Shown in pieces: positions 57,240 to 64,000 of a DNA stretch of 64,000 nucleotides (the stretch's first letter is position 1; every line of letters starts with the position of its first letter). Under the pieces are notes generated by a model. The model had not been told where the DNA came from. It ran no database searches and worked only from the letters and a program-made list of their open reading frames with translations. The position numbers and the translations under genes were made by a program. The DNA comes from Siphlonurus alternatus (lineage: Eukaryota; Arthropoda; Insecta; Ephemeroptera; Siphlonuridae), in NCBI GenBank assembly GCA_949825025.1, contig OX463784.1:8191431-8255430 (forward strand), given 5' to 3'.

Positions 57240-57521
57240 TTAAAAAAATGTAGAAAACTTTATTCATTACAGAAATTAACATATAAATATTTTTTTAAAA
57301 TATATATATTTTTTTAACCAAACCCTAATATTTTTTCTAACATAAAAATTAAGCTAGATTATACTGATTGTAGTTCTGACTTTATAGTCTTTTTAACGTG
57401 TATAAACAATTAAGATACAAATAAGCAAATATACATTAAAAATTGTACCTTTTAGACAATTCTACCTTTCAAACCAAAATTATTTTTAAAAAAACATCCA
57501 TGCGAAATTAACTATATTTTG

Positions 57522-57853
57522 TAGAGCTGGGTCGGCACGGGTCGGATTTTCGAGGCCCGGCCCGTTTGGATGGTTGCTAGGCGCGGCCCGGGCCCATGAA
57601 GACTGCTTCACAGTGCGGCCCGGCCGTAGTTCAACCTCAGCTCGCCTTTTTATTTTAGTACTTTACAACCCATTATGAAACTGAGAAAAAGTCGTTTTAG
57701 AAGCTTTTTTTGCTTGCTTGTTTCCCTTCTTCCTCTTTCCTTAGCAAAAATAACAACAACAAAAAAATCACTATTGAAATTTCGAGAAAAAGCTAGGCCA
57801 GCTGGCCCGTTCGCAGACTGCTGATGCCCGGCCCAAGCCCGTGCAGACCTCTA
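57522..57853. mobile_element. 332-bp hAT MITE, GC-rich
   Basis: TIRs TAGAGCTGGGTCGGCACGGG and TAGAGGTCTGCACGGGCTTG (complement of the right end). Flanks ATATTTTG / ATATATTG differ at one of 8 bases. Interior rich in CGGCCCG. Confidence 0.75.
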
Positions 57854-57981
57854 ATATATTGTGTATTAAACACAAATTGCCATGTGTACATAATATATAT
57901 GAAATTATAGTTCCACACATATCAAGTAAATCAAACATAAAATATTAAAAAAAATAGAACGTACATTATAATTAGAACAAA

Positions 57982-57984
<3 letters not shown>

Positions 57985-58015
<31 letters not shown>

Positions 58016-58830
58016 TATTTGATTAATGGCTGTACAATACAACATAAATCACGTCATTCCTAAAACTATACAACATTAGCAATGCAAACAAAGTTCTTTA
58101 AAATAAATTATATACAAAATTACAATATTTTAAGAGTCATATATTACAATATATATCCATATATATTATGTCATCACTATATACTGAAACATTATAATAT
58201 CAAGTTTACAATTATTTACTCTACAAGACAATTTTCAGGTAGCTTATTAGCCAAAAACATTTTCACTGAATAAAATTCTCTTTTTATCAGGATAGATTTC
58301 AGTTTTGCTTTAAACAATTTATGACTATCAATGTTTCTAATACATGCTGGTAAAAAGTCATAAATTTTAGCTGACTGATATAAAGGACTTTTCTCCAATA
58401 AAGCTGATTTGTGATTAGCTACTACAGTTTTTGTTCTGTTTCTTGTTTCATATGAATGGTGGTTATGATCGTATAATTCAGGATGCTGTTTTCTAAATAG
58501 TGCACTGTTTAAAATATACAATGAAGGCAACGTTAGCATATTGTGTCTTTTAAAATGCGATACACATGAATCTCTCTTCCTAAATCTCAGCATTGTTCTT
58601 AATGATCGTTTCTGTGCAATAAAAAGCCTGCATATTGATTGATTATCAGTTCCAAAGAAAATAAGACCGTTAGTTAAATGCGAATAAACATAAGCATAAT
58701 AAATTGAGAAAAGAGATTCAATTGATACATGGTCCCTGATGGAGAAAAGTACAAAATTTGCTGAGTTTATTTTTTTTATAACATAATCAATATGTGTCTT
58801 CCAGTCCAAACATTCCTGAATACTGCATTT
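57985..58830 (-). mobile_element. 5'-truncated non-LTR retrotransposon, RT C-terminus
   Basis: A 197-codon frame (58809-58216) opens MDWKTHIDYVIKKINSANF and has YYAYVYSHLTNGLIFFG and FIAQKRSLRTMLRFRKRDSC, the C-terminal region of CR1/L2/RTE-like reverse transcriptases. Upstream the copy is cut off, so the catalytic domain is absent. It ends ATCAAATAAAG followed by (ATT)n, a usual LINE 3' end. The frame is open with one stop, so it may be fairly young. It is a different lineage from the LINE at 7.4-10 kb. Confidence 0.8.
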
Positions 58831-58936
58831 TAAATTCTAATAGGAAACTCATAAAATAATACATAACTATATATTGCACGAAATCAAATGAATCATTAAA
58901 TTTATAAACACAGAAATAATATTAAAACTGTATTAA

Positions 58937-59207
58937 GGGTAAGATCTAAGATAACACGTATCAGCTGACCCAATGCTAAAAAAATCCCACACATGAAAAT
59001 TATGAAAAATAATTAAAATGTTCTCTTCTACATCCCCTATCGTCAGATCAGGTACACAAATTCATAACTCAAAAACTAGCTCGAATTTGTATTCCTGATA
59101 TTTTAGCTACTGATAGGGGGTAGAGGAGAACATTTATTTATTTTTTCATAATTTACTTGTGTGGAATTATTTTAACATTGGGTCAGCTGATCCGTGTTAT
59201 CTTACCC
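58937..59207. mobile_element. Diverged TTAA-type hairpin (GGGTAAGATC ends)
   Basis: Hybrid-looking: tips and CAGCTGA(C/T)CC... of the 32.6-kb family, interior (ATGTTCTCTTCTACATCCCC, AACTCAAAAACTAG) of the GGGTAAGGTAACGCC family. Confidence 0.65.
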
Positions 59208-59584
59208 TTGATAAATTTGAAAAATAAAGATTATATGTATAAAGACCACTTAATTAAAAAACATGACAATTTAAATTAAAAATAAAAGGCAAAAAATTAA
59301 TACACACTCAAATAAGCATTTTAAATTAAAGCACATGACTCTAATAATCAATATTAAAAAAATGTGCTCACGAACAACATATATGTATAGGAAGAAATTC
59401 AAATTCATGGCAATTATAGCAGACAATAACAGTTCAAAATAAACACCACTAAACACATCTACAGATAATTAAACAAAATAAATTAATAAACATAGTACAG
59501 TATTGTTATCAAACAAAAGATGGGAAAGGAAATTTGTTTCACTTAAAAATTGTCATATAATTATATATTATACTCCTTGCGTAA

Positions 59585-59985
59585 TAGACAGTAATAATGG
59601 CTGCATTTTTTTATTTCATAATTAGAAAATATACCTAAAATTATGCTTTTTAAATTTATTCAGATTTTTTAACGTGCGGGAACTAATTTTAAAAAAAAAA
59701 TATTTAAAATCTCTGAATTAGGGTGGTACATCTGATGGGACAACCGTGAGGTCATTTTGTTGTGCTGTGATTGGCTATTGATTACGTCACGGTTGCTGTG
59801 ATTGGCTATTGATGACATCATGATTGACCCATCAGGTTGTACCACCCTAATTCAGATATTTCAAATATTTTTAAAAAAATTAGTTCCCGCACTCCAAAAA
59901 ATCTGAAAATTTTCAGAAAAGCATAATATTATGTATATTTTCTAATTAAAAAATAAAAAAAATGCAACCATTTTTGTCTTGTCTA
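59585..59985. mobile_element. Hairpin family D copy 3
   Basis: ATAATGGCTGCATTTTTTTA to ATGCAACCATTTTTGTC; core GCTGTGATTGGCTATTGATT. Located 150 bp 3' of the 60-kb gene's stop codon. Confidence 0.7.
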
Positions 59986-60132
59986 TTCGTCTCCCGTCCG
60001 AAATAATGAGCTATCTGTCTCACAATTGGCAACAACAATGAGTTGTATGCAGCATCCACAAACATCACTGCACATAACATAAGCAGATAACTCCAGATTT
60101 TTCCAGACACAGGACAATATATAGATTGGCAT

Positions 60133-63100
60133 TCAACATTTCACAAGGTCTCTACGTGTGATTTGTTGCCCTTTCTGACGGATCAAATTGAGCTTCCAAG
60201 AATCCAGCACACCCACCAAAAATTTCATATCATCAAATTTGTTTAATAAATCAATTGAATCATTTAAAATTTTAAGTGTGGACTCAAATTCAAATCTTGA
60301 ATCATGAAATCTTTCATTCAAAATGTAAACCCACTGATTCCATTCATTAAAATTACCTTTCATAATTTGTAAATGAGATGTTTTTAACATTGCATTTAAC
60401 ACAAAAGAAACATCTTTATTCTGAAATTTGAAATTTTCATAAATAGCAATGTAAATTTTAAAAACCTCATCATATTTTCCAAGTGAAATTAAAATATATA
60501 CTTTTACTGAAAGAACAATTTGAATTTCATTCATAAAAAATTCTCCAGGTTTTGATTTTACTTTTATTAGAAGCATATCAAGTAACATTAAGACAATTTC
60601 TAATTTGTCAATTAATAAAAAATATTCTAATATTGATGATATTATTACAATATTACTATTAAAATTACCATTTACCATTTCTTTTTTAATGAAATACAAT
60701 GCATTTTCTAAGGGTTTAACATAATTTTTAGTAATGTACAACATACAAGCAATTTTGCAAATTGCAATTAAAGTAATTGGATGTGATTGATTAACTTCAA
60801 TATTTTTTATTCTAATTAATTGAAGCATGTTCCATAATCCTTCATAATCTTCCATGAATTCTAAAGACATGATTTTATCCCTCAATATGTGTAAATAATT
60901 TGGATTTGAAGTTTCAATAAGTGATTTTAACTTAATTTCCAAGTGCTTAAAAATCATTAATACAATATCCTCTTTCTTTTCTGATCTTAACGTGAATATA
61001 ATTGGTTTCAAGACAAGGCTGATGAATTTGGAAGTGCTAGAGGGAAACGTGAAAGAAGAGTACATGAGAGATAACCAAGTTTGAAGAGTTTCGGGTTTCG
61101 AGTCGTACATATCGAGAGCGGGTTTGAACATTTCTCGGAGAGTGTTCAATGCAACGACATCATCAATTCCGAAGGTTTCGGTGAGTTTCGAGTACATGGT
61201 CAGACGTGCCTGCCACAATTCCTCGCAGCTCTCAGAGGGAGGGGCTCCGTCACGTTGCACCGAGTCACCACCAGATGGAATCGGTGTCACCACAGCCTGG
61301 AAATAATTATTAAATTAGTTATCATCGAAATATATGGTTTTATATTGGGATTTTGAGTCATGTTAATTTTTAACTAACCCATGAAAATACTGTACTGTAT
61401 CAGTTATTAAATTTGAATTTCTGAATTCAATAAAACATATCCCGGGATGGATGGCCATCCTAAATTTTGTGCATGAACTTTTTTTATCAACTAAAAAATT
61501 AAAATTTAAGGAGATTTTAATATTTTTATTTTAAATAAAATAAAAAATAAGTAAATAAATAAGCCTGTCGCTATATTTTTTCCAGTAGTTATTAATTTAA
61601 TGCTTTTAAACAAAAATCTTTTAGTCAAAATAAAAGCAATGAAACTTGGTCAATTTTTAATTACCAAGATAGCCAACAAGAACAATTAAAACATAACTAC
61701 AGTGCATTCATGCAGTCACACAGAAAATTAATGTAAACAAAATCCTTCAATGGCAACAATTTTTTTTTTTTTTTTTTTTATTTTTTTTTTTTTTTTTTTT
61801 TAGAATATACCGGTAACACTGTGCAGTGAGCCAAAGAAAAAATAGAGATAGTTTATAATTAACACTATGATGGTCAGCTTACTTATCACCACTCTGCTGA
61901 GGGTCCTTCTTTCAACAATGCAAACCCACTCTCCCTCTGCTTAGGTGGGCTTGAATTGTGAAGATGAGAGATCGACAGTACAACGGTAATAAGCAAACTG
62001 ACCTTCGTACTTTTAACAATAATTGTAGATCGATCTACTTGTTTTGTTTTCTCTTAAGCTCAGTGTACACAAGACAATTACGTACTTGACAAGGACTCTT
62101 CACTCACATTGTTGCTGGAAGGCACAGATGAGACGGTCTCTGCTCCGAGAGTCGTTGACCCCAGCCGCGGATTTGTCTTGAACCGCTTGGACACCTGACA
62201 ACAAGAGCACCGTCAGACAGACAATGGGGAGTGATCGTTTAAAATTAAAAATGAAAATTGAGTATGCAACTAGGTTTTTGAAAACTTATACAATTAAAAA
62301 AATATGTATTACATTAAATTATTTTATTTCATTTATTTGATTTTAATTGAATAAAATTGAATATGAGATATAGTTTATTATTTAAAGTAGATGGTACATT
62401 ACAAATTCTTTCGATAACTACACCTGAAATTTTTACCACTTATTCCCCTTGGGCCAATTAGAATTATCAAATAAAATTCATGGGGGGTAACACAATAATA
62501 TTTTGAGATAATCAAGCTTTTGCTCCCCATTTGATTACATGTAAAACTGATATTTTTCGTGGAATTTTTGCAGAAAAGTACTCATAGCTCGAAATCCTGT
62601 TCGAGATTGATATATTTTTCTTTCGGAATGTATTAGTAAAAACTTTAAGCTTTGTATTACAAACTACCGTTATAGGGCCAACGGAATATTATTTTTTGCT
62701 AATCAACTTTGAAGATGAAAATCTGAGAGCAGCCCATGATAAACTTGGACTTCACGGCATCCATCTTGAAAATGTACAAAAATTTTAAAAAAATTACTAC
62801 ACTATGGAAAAAAATTAAATGAGAAAACTGAGGTGACAGTTCTCTTCTAAATTTAATTTTCTTATTTGTCAAATAAAAATCAACATTTTTCAAATAAGTT
62901 ATAATGCTTGAAAGGTAAAGTTAAAAAATTTGTCTGCTATGCAGGTTGCATAATTTACAAATTATCCGAACAGCTGATTTGTCATCTACTTTAATTAATT
63001 AAAGAAAAAAATTAACAAACCCATAAAAACCATAAAAACACAATCATATTGTTGAATAATAATCCTTTACAAAACAATGTTTAGTACTGTATTTGCATTG

Positions 63101-64000
63101 TAAAAATATTACAATTGTTTAATTTATAGTAGTCATTTTACTTTATTTTTCAATAATTTTAATCATTTATCTATTTTAAATCTTAATTTTGAATGTACAG
63201 TAAAATTGATGATAATTTTGCAACAAAAAAAAAGGTGAATTTATCCCATGACATTTACTCGGGAAAAGAGGGATTTATATACCTGTGAGTTGTTGTTGCT
63301 TTTCTTACGCTTGCCTCGCGACGGTTGCTCTGCGACGTCACAAGAAGACAGCGTAGCAAGTAACGACGGACTGGACTGAGTCCTGCCAGCTAAACTCTGA
63401 GACGAAGAACTTTGGTTTGCAGGTGGAAGAGGAGTGGTTGGGAATTTGATAGAATTTTCTAACAGGGGCAATGGAAGGTTGAATTCATTGAAGTTTAATG
63501 TTGGTTGAGAGCTGAGAGAGAGTTGGGCGGTGAGGCTAACCAAAGTTTCCCTATCGTCCCGGCCTGGACTCAAATCAAGGGGAGTCTCTGACGGAATCTC
63601 TTGTTCATTTGAAATTTGAGGGATGTTGAGGAAGACTGGACAGGAGTTTATCTGATTAGTTTGTTTAGGATCACGGAAATAATTTGGAGGTGAAGTGCTG
63701 AGACTGATGTTTGACGTCGAAGGTGGGGAAACGGAGGAGGTTGCGTTTTGTTTCGAGAGGTTTAAAGGACGTAAATTGTTGAAGTTTGATGGATTCTCTG
63801 TTGACTGCTTCAAGTGGAAATTTGATCGCTCGTGCTGATTGATGTTGATTTTTGCTGTCTGGACGTTGAAGTTCGTAGTTGTCCGTTGTTGATCATCAGT
63901 CCATGGTTGCCAAATATTCTTCTCCGGAGGTTGTTGAAGAAGGTCAAGTTGTAGGACTTCAGGCGTCTGTGGTTTGAAGGCACAAAGTTCAAAATTCTCG
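60133..64000 (-). CDS. Unrecognised gene, C-terminal part: disordered region with CtBP-type motifs plus helical domain
   Basis: Three exons: 63283 to beyond the right edge, 62194-62108 (87 nt) and 61296-60133. Junctions CAG|GTATAT, AAT|GTGAGT and both acceptors keep phase 0; about 655 residues lie in the window. The first exon is open from the window edge (ENFELCAFKPQTPEV ...) and Asn/Ser/Pro-rich, with RPLNLSKQ and TPLDLSPG, both fitting the PxDLS-type CtBP-binding consensus, then a basic SRGKRKKSNNN (possible NLS). The last exon, 387 residues, starts after PIPSGG and is almost wholly helical by composition, with paired-helix spacing (CEELWQARLTMYSKLTETF; YEGLWNMLQLIRIKNIEV; KLEIVLMLLDMLLIKVK), like TPR/PPR-type solenoids. 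It ends RRDLVKC and TGA 60135-60133. I cannot name the family. Confidence 0.65.
61743..61801. repeat. Poly-T tract
   Basis: About 40 T in two runs separated by one A in the intron between the last two exons of the 60-kb gene. The rest of this intron and the next (62195-63282) shows only AT-rich DNA. Confidence 0.9.

Overview
The window is nuclear DNA of an AT-rich animal genome, almost certainly an arthropod and probably an insect. It has spliced genes with GT-AG introns. The V-ATPase subunit H reads closest, from memory, to insect VhaSFD. Introns and spacers are packed with short hairpin transposons, non-LTR retrotransposon fragments and 5S-rRNA-headed SINEs. I saw no prokaryotic, plasmid or organellar signature, and no CRISPR array, tRNA or intact rRNA gene.

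Four protein genes were reconstructed by joining exons whose splice sites and codon phases agree. (1) 196-10365, minus strand: the tRNA-splicing endonuclease subunit TSEN2/Sen2. Seven exons are visible; the catalytic Tyr/His exon lies beyond the left edge. It carries a 668-residue acidic exon and a second insert of about 125 residues inside the catalytic domain, both with repeated SUMO-interacting-motif (SIM)-like cores. (2) 10766-24544, plus strand: a complete V-ATPase subunit H gene (ATP6V1H/VhaSFD) of ten core exons, plus a possible 36-codon cassette exon. It is divergent from TSEN2 across a 400-bp shared promoter region. (3) 34433-54692, minus strand: an unrecognised gene of 18 exons and about 988 codons. 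It encodes SIM-like motifs, a long coiled coil and a run of 13 small phase 1-1 exons that look like serial duplications of one ancestral exon; a candidate alternative last exon lies at 33669-33724. (4) 60133 to beyond 64000, minus strand: the C-terminal part of an unrecognised gene with a disordered region bearing two CtBP-type motifs, followed by a 387-residue helical domain.

The rest is mostly transposon debris. Several unrelated hairpin families sit between TTAA duplications. Others use TA, TAA or 8-bp (hAT-type) duplications. Two places show elements nested three or four deep (15.0-16.9 kb and 45.4-46.2 kb). A LINE in TSEN2 intron 1 is split by a 1.57-kb TA-flanked DNA transposon. CRE-like TGACGTCA palindromes recur in the cores of many different hairpin families.

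Functionally, TSEN2 (tRNA intron excision, nucleus) and subunit H (proton-pump control, endomembranes) are unrelated housekeeping genes. The notable theme is that TSEN2 and the next minus-strand gene both carry several SIM-like motifs, which suggests, but does not prove, SUMO-dependent nuclear proteins. All gene models come from reading splice signals and frames by eye; no alignment or transcript evidence was available.
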